A DNA stretch of 64,000 bases. Source: Deinococcus sp. Leaf326 (GTDB lineage Bacteria; Deinococcota; Deinococci; Deinococcales; Deinococcaceae). The stretch's first letter is position 1. Every line of letters starts with the position of its first letter. A model generated the notes under the pieces. That model worked only from the letters and a program-made list of their open reading frames with translations, was not told the origin of the DNA and did no database searches. The translations under genes were made by a program, and so were the position numbers. Shown here in pieces: positions 19,106 through 27,686 of the stretch. The stretch lies in contig NZ_LMOM01000014.1 of assembly GCF_001424185.1 (NCBI RefSeq), forward strand, positions 12,386 through 76,385, written 5' to 3'.

Positions 19106-20104
19106 TTATTTCTTGAACTGCTCGTACTTGGCGATGCTGTCCTTCATGACCAGGGCCTGCGGCGTGGCGATCACCTTGGGCAGTTTCTGGCCGGCCAGCA
19201 GGCGCACGGCGACCTCGACGGCCACCTCGCCGGTCAGGACGGGAAAGGAATCGACCGTTCCGGTCAGCTCGCCCTTCTTGATACTGTCGTAGGCGGCGTT
19301 GATGCCGTCTGTCCCGAAGACCAGCGTCTTGCCCAGGCGGCCCGAAGCCTTGACCGCCTCGACGACGCCCAGGGCCATCGTGTCGTTGTTGCAGTAGAAG
19401 GCGGTCAGGTCGGGATAGCGCCGCAGCAGGTCGCGGGCGGTCGAGAAGGCCTTCTGACGGTCCCAGTCGGCGGGCACGCTGGCGACAATCTTCAGGGCGG
19501 GGTTTTTGGCGAGGGTCGTTTTGAAACCCAGGGTGCGCTGCTTGGCGGCGTATACGCCCGCCTGGCCCTCGATCACGGCGACCTGCCCACCCTTGGGGAA
19601 GGTCTTGAGCAGGTAGTTCGCCACGCTCACGCCGTTGTCGTACTGGATGTTGCCGACGAAGTGCTGGGCCGTGGGTGCCACCGCGTCGTTCACGTTGATG
19701 ACCAGGCTGGTCTTGTCGGCGCGCACGATGCCTGGCAGCAGGTTCACGTCGCTCTGGGGCGAGATGAGCAGGGCCTTGTAGCCCTTGCCGATCATGGTGT
19801 TCATCATGCTGAGCTGGCCGATCTGGTCACTCTCGTTGCTGGGGGCCTGGGCGTCCACCTTCACGCCGTACCTGGCCGCGCCCTTCAGGTAGCCCGTGCG
19901 CAGCAGCTGCCAGTATTCGTTGGACAGTGCCTTCATGACTCCGCCGACCTGAACGCCCGAGGTGGGTTTGGGCACAGCGCCGAACTGCTTGACGAGCTGG
20001 TCGGAGGCCACGCGGCTCTTTTCGGTATCGGGCGAAAAGGTCTGGGCGGCGGCGGCGCCGGCGAGCAGAACGGTCAGGATGGGCAGCAGTTTCTGGGTCT
20101 TCAT
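19106..20104 (-). CDS. Sugar ABC transporter substrate-binding protein
   Basis: A 332-residue periplasmic binding protein of the RbsB type. It has a cleavable signal peptide (MKTQKLLPILTVLLAGAAAA) and the two-lobed sugar-binding fold, with KALLISPQSDVNLLPGIVRA, FVGNIQYDNGVSVANYLL and YCNNDTMALGVVEAVKASG. The ATG at 20104 follows GAGGAG. It delivers a sugar to the permease and ATPase downstream. The combination with a PfkB kinase and a TIM-barrel isomerase suggests a ketose, aldose or sugar-like polyol rather than a common hexose, but the ligand is not predictable from sequence. Confidence 0.88.
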   Translation of the reverse strand: MKTQKLLPILTVLLAGAAAAQTFSPDTEKSRVASDQLVKQFGAVPKPTSGVQVGGVMKALSNEYWQLLRTGYLKGAARYGVKVDAQAPSNESDQIGQLSMMNTMIGKGYKALLISPQSDVNLLPGIVRADKTSLVINVNDAVAPTAQHFVGNIQYDNGVSVANYLLKTFPKGGQVAVIEGQAGVYAAKQRTLGFKTTLAKNPALKIVASVPADWDRQKAFSTARDLLRRYPDLTAFYCNNDTMALGVVEAVKASGRLGKTLVFGTDGINAAYDSIKKGELTGTVDSFPVLTGEVAVEVAVRLLAGQKLPKVIATPQALVMKDSIAKYEQFKK

Positions 20105-20168
20105 GGTGGGTCTCCTCAGTGGAACGGGCGAAGGGGTCAGAGAAACGGTGGCGGCTGGCCGGCGTGGT

Positions 20169-21047
20169 TCAGGCCGGCGAAGACAGAAGGTGTTTGTGTA
20201 GCTGCTGGACGAATTGAGCTGCCGAGGCGACCGCGTGTTCCAGGGCCTGGGTCAGCCCCTCACCGCAGGCCAGACGCGCCGCAAGGACGCCGACGAAGTG
20301 GTCGCCTGCTCCGTGGGTTGAGCGCGCCTCAACGCGGGGCGCCGGGAGGTCGAGGGTGAGTTCTCCCTGTTCGTACAGCAGAACCCCACCTGCGCCCAGG
20401 GTCACGACAACGCTGGAATGGCCCGAGTCCAGGTGGGTGGGCCGCGTCTGGGGGTCGGTGCCTGTCCAGGCCTGCGCCTCCACAGCATTCACGACCACGT
20501 GGTCGGCCAGGGGAACCAGGTCGCGGTGACTGTCCAGCCACGGCGCGGCGTTCAGGAGGGTCGGCACGCCCGCAGTGCGCGCCGCCGTTAGCACCTCGCG
20601 CAGAACCCCGGCGGAGGTCTCCCATTGACAGACGAGCAGGTCGGGCGCGGTCCGCAGCGCCTCCAGCACAGCCCCGGCGCTCAGGTCGGCGTTGGCTCCG
20701 GGCGATACGACACCCACGTTCTCCCCAGCCGCGTCGAGCAGGGCCACGCTGCTGCCGGTCGGCAGGAGGGCGCTCCACTCCAGTGCGGCCGTGACACCCT
20801 GAGTCTCCAGATACTGTTGGGCTTGGCGCCCGTCGTTGTCCTGGCCCAGGCAGGCGACCAGAATGGACCCCACCTGACTGGTGCCCGCTGCGGCCAATGC
20901 CTGATTGGCGGCCTTGCCCCCGAGCTGGCTCCAGCCCTCCTGCGCGATGACCGTCTCGCCGGGCGCCGGCAGGGCGGCGAGGCGCAGCATCCGGTCCAGA
21001 TGGACGCTGCCGACAAACGTCACCTGCGGCCGCGCTGTCTCAGGCAT
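20169..21047 (-). CDS. PfkB/ribokinase-family sugar kinase
   Basis: A 292-residue kinase with the ribokinase N-terminal motif GGKAANQALAAAG and a C-terminal catalytic motif THGAGDHFVGVLAARL, where the general-base aspartate is kept but the usual Thr of GAGDTF is His. It would phosphorylate the imported sugar with ATP in the cytoplasm, possibly making the signal for the DeoR regulator. It overlaps the isomerase gene by 8 bases and precedes the binding-protein gene by 64 bases. Substrate is unknown; ribose, a ketose or another rare sugar are all possible. Confidence 0.86.
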   Translation of the reverse strand: MPETARPQVTFVGSVHLDRMLRLAALPAPGETVIAQEGWSQLGGKAANQALAAAGTSQVGSILVACLGQDNDGRQAQQYLETQGVTAALEWSALLPTGSSVALLDAAGENVGVVSPGANADLSAGAVLEALRTAPDLLVCQWETSAGVLREVLTAARTAGVPTLLNAAPWLDSHRDLVPLADHVVVNAVEAQAWTGTDPQTRPTHLDSGHSSVVVTLGAGGVLLYEQGELTLDLPAPRVEARSTHGAGDHFVGVLAARLACGEGLTQALEHAVASAAQFVQQLHKHLLSSPA

Positions 21048-22005
21048 GAACCCGTTCCGGAAACAGCAGGCGGTCGATGACCCGCGTCACGTTGAAGGCG
21101 TCATGGCCGTGACCGAGGTCCGGGTCGGTCGCCAGCTCACGCGCGACCTGTAGCAGGCGCTCGGTGATGCGGATGTTCCACTCGCATTCGCGTACCGGGT
21201 CTTCGCGCATAGGAAAAGTGTCGAAGTAGATGGTCCCCGGATATCTACTGCGTTCGAGCAGCATGAGCAGTTCGAGCGTCGTGATGAGACTGGTCGTGCC
21301 GACCATCAGGCCGTCGTCCTGGCGGCCGTACCCGTCGTTGAGATGCACGCCGAACAGTTTGTCGTGCCGCAGTGCCAGGGCGGCGGCTTTCGGTGCGTGT
21401 TCGTTCGCCATCTGCGCGTGGCAGTAGTCCAGGACGACGCCCAGATTGTCGGCGCCGACCTCGTTGACCACCAGCAGTGCCTCGCCCATGTTGCCAATGA
21501 ACGAATACTTGCGGGGCTCCCAGGGCTTGTATTCGAGCCCGACGCGCATTCCCGGGTTGTGGGCGGCCACCTGCGCGAATCCGTCCACGGTGTGCGCGAA
21601 CATGCGCTCGTAGCTGTCCTGGAAGGGGTAGTCGAAGCCGTCGAAGCCTGGCCAGATGATGACGTGGTTACCGCCGAGCTCGGCGCAGGCGTCCAGTGCC
21701 TGACAGCTCAGGTCGGTGGCCGCCCGGCGCACGGTGGCGTCGGGGTGAGTGAATCCGCCGTCCCCGAAGGTGTCTGCGGGGTAGCGGACATTCAGGCTGT
21801 CGACGCCCAGCCCCAGCGCCTCGATGGTCTGCTTGGTTTCGCGCAGGTTGGAGAGCGAGAAGTGTTCGGGAAAGTTGAGGCTCAGCGAACTGAGGCCCTG
21901 AATGCGCGCTGCGCGCTTCAGAAGCTCGGGGGTACGGATGGGTCCAGGCGAGAAATACAGCTCGGGGCGCGCCTTGAGAGAGTTGAGGCGGGTGGCGTAC
22001 AGCAT
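21040..22005 (-). CDS. TIM-barrel sugar isomerase/epimerase (xylose isomerase-like)
   Basis: A 321-residue protein of the xylose-isomerase-like TIM-barrel superfamily. Metal-ligand candidates are visible in NHVIIWPGFDGFDYPFQ, VGLEYKPWEPR, GVVLDYCHAQ and FGVHLNDGYGRQDDGLMVG. The last stretch resembles the L-rhamnose isomerase/tagatose epimerase group, so a ketose-aldose isomerase or 3-epimerase role is likely. The ATG at 22005 is chosen over 22038 because AGGAGGTGCC lies directly before it. It is the first gene of the operon, with a good promoter about 60 bases upstream. Confidence 0.82.
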   Translation of the reverse strand: MLYATRLNSLKARPELYFSPGPIRTPELLKRAARIQGLSSLSLNFPEHFSLSNLRETKQTIEALGLGVDSLNVRYPADTFGDGGFTHPDATVRRAATDLSCQALDACAELGGNHVIIWPGFDGFDYPFQDSYERMFAHTVDGFAQVAAHNPGMRVGLEYKPWEPRKYSFIGNMGEALLVVNEVGADNLGVVLDYCHAQMANEHAPKAAALALRHDKLFGVHLNDGYGRQDDGLMVGTTSLITTLELLMLLERSRYPGTIYFDTFPMREDPVRECEWNIRITERLLQVARELATDPDLGHGHDAFNVTRVIDRLLFPERVHA

Positions 22006-22062
22006 GGCACCTCCTGAATGGCTCTGTTGCTCATTCATGCGTGTTTGTGAATATGTACCGTC

Positions 22063-22092
22063 ACTATAGGTGGGTCATCAAGAGCATGTCAA
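22063..22092 (-). promoter_or_regulatory. Promoter of the isomerase-kinase-ABC operon
   Basis: On the minus strand TTGACA (22092-22087) and TATAGT (22068-22063) are separated by 18 bases, one of the best sigma-70-type promoters in the window. Confidence 0.75.
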
Positions 22093-22099
22093 GCGAATA

Positions 22100-22113
22100 T
22101 GATTGTTCGATCA
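22100..22113. promoter_or_regulatory. Operator-like imperfect palindrome upstream of the sugar operon promoter
   Basis: TGATTGTTCGATCA is a 14-bp imperfect inverted repeat just upstream of the -35 box. It may bind the DeoR regulator or an activator. The rest of 22039-22334 is noncoding. Confidence 0.4.
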
Positions 22114-22237
22114 GAAACATGCATAAATTGAGTATTGCTGGAGCGACCGTGAGGTTTGGGTTGTGCCGCCAACGCAGAGTCTGTCCTTCTGAACCAGGAA
22201 GGCCAGTCTGCCTGCCCTCGGTTACATAGGGAAGCCG

Positions 22238-22261
22238 ACCGGACTGGAACCAGCGTCCGGT
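22238..22261 (-). terminator. Hairpin downstream of the GPH transporter gene
   Basis: ACCGGAC (22238-22244) pairs with GTCCGGT (22255-22261) across a 10-base loop, about 75 bases past the transporter stop. There is no T-run, so the assignment is tentative. Confidence 0.35.
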
Positions 22262-22334
22262 TAGCGAGATGTGCTTGGAATACGTTGCCAGACGGGCTCA
22301 GATACCGCTGGTCATGAGCAGAATGCGGCCGGGA

Positions 22335-23729
22335 TCAGGAACTGCGCTCAGACGCGGCGCGGCGTGCGGCCAGTTCCCGGCGCATGGCCCGGAGTCTCTC
22401 GCCGCGCAGGGGATAGAACCACAGCAGCACGAAGGCCAGCGCCGCGCCGACCAGCGGCGGAACACTCATGAACAGCCGAAACCCCTGCGCGACCGTCTCG
22501 GGCTGCGCGGCGAGGCTGGGGTCGTACCCGTAGCGGTGCGAGACCCAGCCGAACAGGACGGCGGTCACCCCTCCACTCAGGGTGATGATCAGACCCGAAA
22601 GACCGTAGTACGCGCCCTCCTGCCGCTGTCCGCTGCGGAGCTCGGCCTCGTCGATCACGTCGGCCATGATCACGTCGCCCATCAGGATCATGCCCGAAAG
22701 GCCTGCGCCGAACAGCACAGTAGTAAGCACGGCTCCTGCCACGCTGCCCACCCAGAGCAGGGGCACAACCGCCAGCCCGCTGACCGCGAAGGCCGCGAGC
22801 AGGGTGGTCCGGGCTCCGTAGGGCTGTGCCACGAAGCGGTGCCAGGGCCACAGACAGAGGCCCGCCGTCACGAAGGCTGTCGCCAACAGCAGTGAGGTGA
22901 CGGCGCCGCCTGGCTCGTCCAGGCTGTACTTGACATAAAAGCCCATGCCGCTGGCGAGTACCCCGGTCGCCAGAAAGCGCATGGTCTGGGCCGCCACCAC
23001 CGTCAGAAAGCTCCGGTTGGTGAAGGTGAGGCGCAGCAGGGCCAACAGTGGCATCAACGGCGCGGCGTTGGCCTGCGGGCGCTCGAACAGTGGGCGCAGG
23101 TTGCCGTAGACCAGGGCAGCACACAGGAGGGCCAGCCCGGCGCCTACTGCGCCCCAGCCCAGGCGCGCGGCGAGCAGGGGCGGGAACGCCAGTCCCAATA
23201 GCAGACCGACCACCTGCACCGCGTTCATGCGTACGGCCACATCGCTGCGTTCGGCAAAACTGCGGAACATCTCGGGCAGCAGGCCCAGGTAGGCGGTGCC
23301 CAGCATGGTGCTGGCAGTCTCCCAGAGCAGCCACGTTGCGGCGAAGTAGAGCAGAAGCTCTGCCGGCCGTTCGCCCGAAAATGGCGCGTTGAACATGAGG
23401 GCCAGCCCCAGCATGGCGGGCAGCGTCGCCAGCCACAGGTAGGGTAAGCGGCGGCCCCAGCGGCTGCGTGTGCGGTCGGACAGGTGGCCGATGAGCGGGT
23501 TGTCGACGGCGTTGTAGACCGCGAACGCCGACATCAGCGCCGCGAACTTTACCGGGTCCAGCCGCAGGTGATCGACATAGTAGAGCAGCAAAAAACTCGA
23601 CAGCTGCGCCGGAATGACCAGCCCGAGATTCAGCAGGGCATATCGCCAGCGCACGGCCGAGGAGGTCGGCGCTTCAGATTCCGGCCGGGTGGCTGGGGGG
23701 GCGGTCAGAGAGGTCGCGCCGTTGTCCAC
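22335..23729 (-). CDS. GPH-family (glycoside-pentoside-hexuronide) cation symporter
   Basis: A 464-residue, twelve-segment membrane transporter of the MelB/GPH type within the major facilitator superfamily. Typical features are the NPLIGHLSDRTRSRWGRRLP motif between early helices and LMGDVIMADVIDEAELRSGQ in the second half. It would import a glycoside, pentoside or hexuronide with protons or sodium. The start is placed at GTG 23729 because TACGTT (23741-23736) lies exactly six bases upstream; the long in-frame extension to 24005 is not transporter-like. It stands alone, upstream of the isomerase operon on the same strand. Confidence 0.87.
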   Translation of the reverse strand: MDNGATSLTAPPATRPESEAPTSSAVRWRYALLNLGLVIPAQLSSFLLLYYVDHLRLDPVKFAALMSAFAVYNAVDNPLIGHLSDRTRSRWGRRLPYLWLATLPAMLGLALMFNAPFSGERPAELLLYFAATWLLWETASTMLGTAYLGLLPEMFRSFAERSDVAVRMNAVQVVGLLLGLAFPPLLAARLGWGAVGAGLALLCAALVYGNLRPLFERPQANAAPLMPLLALLRLTFTNRSFLTVVAAQTMRFLATGVLASGMGFYVKYSLDEPGGAVTSLLLATAFVTAGLCLWPWHRFVAQPYGARTTLLAAFAVSGLAVVPLLWVGSVAGAVLTTVLFGAGLSGMILMGDVIMADVIDEAELRSGQRQEGAYYGLSGLIITLSGGVTAVLFGWVSHRYGYDPSLAAQPETVAQGFRLFMSVPPLVGAALAFVLLWFYPLRGERLRAMRRELAARRAASERSS

Positions 23730-23788
23730 ACCTTCAACGTAGAGCAGACGCCGTGATCTAGCTACATGATATGAGGTCCGGGTGGCTT

Positions 23789-23827
23789 GCCAGGTCTGGG
23801 AAGCCCGAGTACCTACCCAGACCTGGC
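23789..23827 (-). terminator. Perfect 12-bp stem-loop after the histidine kinase gene
   Basis: GCCAGGTCTGGG (23789-23800) pairs with CCCAGACCTGGC (23816-23827). It lies between the kinase stop (23938) and the transporter promoter. There is no T-run; it may terminate kinase transcripts. The remainder of 23742-23937 shows no gene. Confidence 0.45.
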
Positions 23828-23937
23828 CGGCTGATGACACGGCTGCCCTGGCCCAGGTGTAGCGCGTCGAGCCTACTCTATGCGGATCGGGGGAACGCTG
23901 GACTCCCCGATTCGGCCACGTGCCTGGGAGCCGTCGC

Positions 23938-26466
23938 CTATCGGGGCAGCGTGAAGGCGAACGTGGCGCCCCCATCCACCTCTCCGCTGGCCCAGACCTC
24001 CCCACCGTGCCTCAGCACGATCCGGCGCACGGTCGCCAGGCCCACCCCCGTTCCGGCGAACTGCTGCTGGGTATGCAGGCGCTGAAACGCCCCGAAGAGT
24101 TTGTTGGCATACCGGGGATCGAATCCGGCGCCCGTGTCCTGCACGAAGATGGCCCATTCCTGGGGGCGTTCCTCGGCCCAGATGCGGATGGTCAGGGGCC
24201 GGTCCGCGAGCGCGAACTTGACCGCGTTGCTCAGGAGATTGGTCAGGACCTGTTGCAGGGTGGCTGCGTCCGCCTGTACCGTCGGCAGCGGGCCGATCTG
24301 CCATTCAACCCTCTGGTCCGGGAATTCAAGAAGGACGTCCTGCTGCGCCTGGCTCACCAGGGCTGGCAGCGGGACCGGCCCCACCTGCAACTCGACGCGG
24401 CCAGCACGGGACAGCACCAGCATGGCGTCAATCATGGCCGTCATGCGGTCGGCGGCGCCCGACACGATCCCCAGGTGGTGCACGACCTTGTCCTCCTGCC
24501 GGCGTGCATACGCCTTGAGGGCCATCTCCGTAAAACCCTTGACATGCCGCACGGGTGTCCGCAGGTCGTGGGAGGCGCTATACGCGAAGGCCTCAAGTTC
24601 GGCGTTCGAATTCTGAAGCTCGGCATTCGTCCGGGCCACAGCCTCGATGCTCTGGGCACGTTCCAGGACCAGTCCCAGACTATAGATGGCCGTTTCCAGC
24701 ACGGCCCTGTCCATGGGGGTCCAGGTCCGTTGGTCGAATAGGCCGATGGCCAGCATGCCGATCGGCTGGTCATGCATCCTCACCTGAAAGGCTGTCGCTG
24801 CCTGAACATGCCGGATCATCTCGGCCGGTGTGTCCGCGCCCTGGGCATAGTTGTCCTGATAGTTGGGCACGCCGGTCAGCCAGGTACTGTGCAGAGCGGG
24901 CGCCTCCAGCGGCAGACCGTGGGCGTCCACGAACGCCTGGAGTGCCGGGTCACCGATGTCGCCCACCTGGGATTTCAGCTGCCAGCGGTCGTCACCCACC
25001 TCCCAATACAGGGCGTACCCGGGGGTCAGGAGCGAGAGCATGATCTCCTGCGCGCGGCGCACCAGGGCGTAGCGGTTGGTCTCCCCGGCCAGGTCACGCG
25101 ACATCACAGCGAACGCCGAGAGGGCCAGGCTACGGCGCTCGGCCTCGTCGCGCTGCACCTGCACCTGCCGGGCCGAAGAAATTCGGTCGTACAGCAGAGA
25201 AAAGCTGCGGCCCAGCGCACGGATGATGGACCGTTGGGCCTCGGTCCACTGCGCGGCCGTCTGAAGCCCTACGGTCAGGATGGCCCGCACCTCTCCATCC
25301 TGCACGGTGGGCCAGATGGCCGCCGCCTGGTAGCTTCCGCTGTGGGCGATGCCCTGCTCCTCCTCTGTCAAGTCATCGACGAATACGGGCTGAAGCGTTT
25401 CGAGCATCCGTGCAGAGATTGGCGCGTTCAGCGGCAGGCCCCGCTGCAGGGTGGTCAGGAGCTCCGGGGAGACGTCGGGGGTCCAGCTGCGCGGCTGCCA
25501 GACCGGACCCTCGCGCTCGTAGAACAGAGCCGTGACCCCCGGAATCACGGCGCGGAGCGTGTCGAGAACCAGTCGGCCGAGTTCATCCATGTCTTGGGTC
25601 TGGCTAGCATTTTCCGTGAAGGTCACGAATGTCTGGAGGGCCGCCGTACGCTCCGCGATCACCTGTTCCAGCCGCGCGCTCTCGCTCCGCAGGGCCTGTT
25701 CCTGCATCTGGAACGGCCTGAGGTCGAGGGCGTAGCCCATGACCTGCCGCTCGTCGAAGGAAGCGAGGGTCGCCTCGACCGGGACACGCTCTCCCCTAGC
25801 GTTGACAAGTTCCTTGTGGTAACTGATCGCCTCCCCCTGCGCGAGAGCCTGCCCAAACAGCTTCTCTTCTACGGCGTTGTACTCCGGGGGAGTGATAGCC
25901 TGCCAGTCAAGCTCGCCGGCTTCGAAGGCCGCGCGTGTCTGCCCGGTCAGGCGCAGCCAGGCGTCGTTGACCTGGCTGAGCTGGCCGTCCAGCGAACCGA
26001 CCGCCATGGCGACCGGGCTGATGGCAACCATCCGCCGGAACAGGGCCTCGCTGGCCTGAAGCCGGCCGAACAGTTCGCAGCGGTCCAGTGCCAGCGCCGT
26101 ATGGGCGGCCAAAGTGGACAGGAAATGACGCTCCTCAGGCGTGAAGGTATGCGGCTGCTTGAAATCCAGAATCAGGACCCCCAGGGCACGCTCACCCAGC
26201 AGCAGAGGCACGACGGCCGTTGCGGTGGCGGCGATCCCGCCTGTTTCTTTCTCGAAGAACGGGTAGGCCGCCCGGAGATCGCCTGCATTTTCGAACAACA
26301 GAGTCCGGCATCCGGTCACCGCTTCCCCAGTGGGGGTGGCCGGAATCAGGGGACCGCTGCGCCATAGCGGCTGCTCTTCCTGTCCCTGCGTCGCGCAGAC
26401 CTCAAGGCGATGGGTCTCTGGGTTCAGCAGAAGAATCACCCCGGCCAGTGCGTCCAGGGCCGTCAC
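23938..26466 (-). CDS. Soluble multi-GAF/PAS sensor histidine kinase, N-terminus interrupted by an amber codon
   Basis: The open part encodes 842 residues: a GAF domain (about 1-140), a PAS domain (about 150-265), two more GAF-like domains (about 290-430 and 450-600), then a dimerisation/phosphoacceptor region with His633 in SASHDLRTP and an ATPase domain with LLSNAVKF, DTGAGFD and GTGVGLA. No membrane segments are seen, so it is cytoplasmic; the signal is unknown and no response regulator lies nearby. The natural ATG is probably at 26583, but codon 26 in that frame is TAG (26508-26506). Coordinates here start at the next in-frame GTG (26466), which has no ribosome-binding site. It may be a pseudogene, be poorly expressed, or hold a sequence error. 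Confidence 0.8.
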   Translation of the reverse strand: MTALDALAGVILLLNPETHRLEVCATQGQEEQPLWRSGPLIPATPTGEAVTGCRTLLFENAGDLRAAYPFFEKETGGIAATATAVVPLLLGERALGVLILDFKQPHTFTPEERHFLSTLAAHTALALDRCELFGRLQASEALFRRMVAISPVAMAVGSLDGQLSQVNDAWLRLTGQTRAAFEAGELDWQAITPPEYNAVEEKLFGQALAQGEAISYHKELVNARGERVPVEATLASFDERQVMGYALDLRPFQMQEQALRSESARLEQVIAERTAALQTFVTFTENASQTQDMDELGRLVLDTLRAVIPGVTALFYEREGPVWQPRSWTPDVSPELLTTLQRGLPLNAPISARMLETLQPVFVDDLTEEEQGIAHSGSYQAAAIWPTVQDGEVRAILTVGLQTAAQWTEAQRSIIRALGRSFSLLYDRISSARQVQVQRDEAERRSLALSAFAVMSRDLAGETNRYALVRRAQEIMLSLLTPGYALYWEVGDDRWQLKSQVGDIGDPALQAFVDAHGLPLEAPALHSTWLTGVPNYQDNYAQGADTPAEMIRHVQAATAFQVRMHDQPIGMLAIGLFDQRTWTPMDRAVLETAIYSLGLVLERAQSIEAVARTNAELQNSNAELEAFAYSASHDLRTPVRHVKGFTEMALKAYARRQEDKVVHHLGIVSGAADRMTAMIDAMLVLSRAGRVELQVGPVPLPALVSQAQQDVLLEFPDQRVEWQIGPLPTVQADAATLQQVLTNLLSNAVKFALADRPLTIRIWAEERPQEWAIFVQDTGAGFDPRYANKLFGAFQRLHTQQQFAGTGVGLATVRRIVLRHGGEVWASGEVDGGATFAFTLPR

Positions 26467-26596
26467 GGCCGGCGCGAGGGCAGCCGAGAGAACGTCTGGC
26501 TGGGTCTACGCGGCGGCCAGGGTCGCCGTGAGACGTTGGAGAAGGGCGCTTTGCGGCGCAGTGACCGCAAAAGACTCAGTCATGTTCAGGAGTATA
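26467..26596 (-). pseudogene. 5' segment of the histidine kinase with in-frame TAG at codon 26
   Basis: TATACT (26596-26591) lies seven bases before an ATG at 26583 that opens MTESFAVTAPQSALLQRLTA. The frame meets TAG at 26508-26506, then continues without a break (TQPDVLSAALAPAV) into the kinase. The text on both sides looks like one GAF lead-in helix, and CAG to TAG would explain it as a single transition. Confidence 0.7.
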
Positions 26597-26676
26597 GGTG
26601 GCCTGTTCGGCGTACCGGACCGCTGGGCTTCATCTTTTGGCTATGCCCGCCGGGTCCAAGGAGACTCCACCTTTCC

Positions 26677-26707
26677 TACCGGTAAGGGGTAGTCTTACCG
26701 GTAAGAC
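26677..26707. repeat. Two parS-like palindromes downstream of parB
   Basis: GTCTTACCGGTAAGAC (26692-26707) is a perfect 16-bp palindrome. A second core, TACCGGTA (26677-26684), sits 19 bp away centre to centre. A near-identical palindrome lies upstream of parA. Sites flanking a parAB pair are good candidates for ParB binding. The rest of 26597-26803 shows no gene. Confidence 0.6.
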
Positions 26708-26803
26708 CGATCGCCTGAAATCAGTCTCGGGCTTTGCCGGTCCGCTGCTGGACCTTCGTAGCGTCCTGAATACCCGTAACCCACCGCACCTGGTTCGACC
26801 CTC

Positions 26804-26820
26804 CGTGGGGCTTCCCCACG
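26804..26820 (-). terminator. Hairpin just after parB
   Basis: CGTGGGG (26804-26810), a 3-base loop, then CCCCACG (26814-26820), starting two bases after the parB stop. It is a compact candidate terminator for parAB without a T-run. Confidence 0.5.
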
Positions 26821-26822
26821 AC

Positions 26823-27686
26823 TCAATTCTTCAGAACTTCTGGCATCCGCGCGAGCCACCGGTCCACAGCCCGCCGGTCGTCCGCGCCGAGCGAGGCGAG
26901 AAAGCGCCGGCTGGACAATTTGCGGGCTACGTCGCCAGCGGCAGAGGTCTCCGGGCGTTGGCCGAGACGCAGGACCTCGGCCTGAAGTTCGGAACGCGAC
27001 GCCCCCCCCCCAGCCAATGCGATCAGGGCTGCGTGATGCTCCTCGGGCGCCCCGACGATCACTGAGGCGAGGGTAAGGCGCAGGCCGGAGCGCAGTGCTC
27101 CAACCACGGCAGGCGGCCAGGCCAGGACCCTAAGCTTGTTCTTGGCGAACGAGGACCACGTCTCCCCCAGCGGCGCGAACAGCGCGTCGAGCGCTGCCGC
27201 CTCGTCGCCGGGCGGCTCCTTCGTCAGCCGGACAAGCCGGGCCCGCGCCTCTTCGCGGCCGAGCCCCAGGGCCGCCGCTGCCAGGTCGAGCTTGCCGTCC
27301 ACCTCGTCAATGAGATTGAGGTTCTCGCGCTGGAGATTTTCCAGCAGCGCCGCCACTCTGGCCTGCTGGTCGGTTAGGGTCCGGACGATTACGGGCACCT
27401 CGTCCAATCCGGCGAGCTGAGCGGCTCGCCAGCGCCGCTCGCCCGCCACGATCTCGTGGCCGCCCGGGACAGCGCGCACAAGTAGCGGTTGCAATACGCC
27501 CTCGCTGCGAATGCTCTGGGCCAGGGCTGCCAGCCCAGCCTCGTCGAAACTGCGCCGGGGCTGGCTCAGGCCGGGCCGCAGCTCGGCCACCCGCAGGGTC
27601 TGACCTGCTCCAGACGGCCGCAGGAGTGCGGCCGACTCGCCCAGCAACTCGCCCAGATCCGGACGGGTGGGACGGCTGCGGCTCAT
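26823..27686 (-). CDS. parB: ParB-family partition protein
   Basis: A 287-residue ParB/Spo0J-type protein. The N-terminal nuclease-like (CTP-binding) domain has [30 protein letters not shown] and [17 protein letters not shown], containing the GERRxRA motif, followed by [14 protein letters not shown] and a DNA-binding helix region. It should bind centromere sites and work with ParA to segregate the replicon. The ATG at 27686 overlaps the parA stop (ATGA), and the longer in-frame reading from 27809 runs back into parA. Residues about 225-287 are variable, as usual. Confidence 0.93.
   Translation of the reverse strand: MSRSRPTRPDLGELLGESAALLRPSGAGQTLRVAELRPGLSQPRRSFDEAGLAALAQSIRSEGVLQPLLVRAVPGGHEIVAGERRWRAAQLAGLDEVPVIVRTLTDQQARVAALLENLQRENLNLIDEVDGKLDLAAAALGLGREEARARLVRLTKEPPGDEAAALDALFAPLGETWSSFAKNKLRVLAWPPAVVGALRSGLRLTLASVIVGAPEEHHAALIALAGGGASRSELQAEVLRLGQRPETSAAGDVARKLSSRRFLASLGADDRRAVDRWLARMPEVLKN

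Noticed and set aside
22139..22334. A tRNA or small RNA gene in the gap before the GPH symporter
   Set aside because: No cloverleaf, T-loop or CCA-type end could be built; only a 7-bp hairpin is present.
23730..24005. N-terminal extension of the GPH symporter
   Set aside because: The added residues are unlike transporters and cross a perfect stem-loop and the -10 box at 23741.
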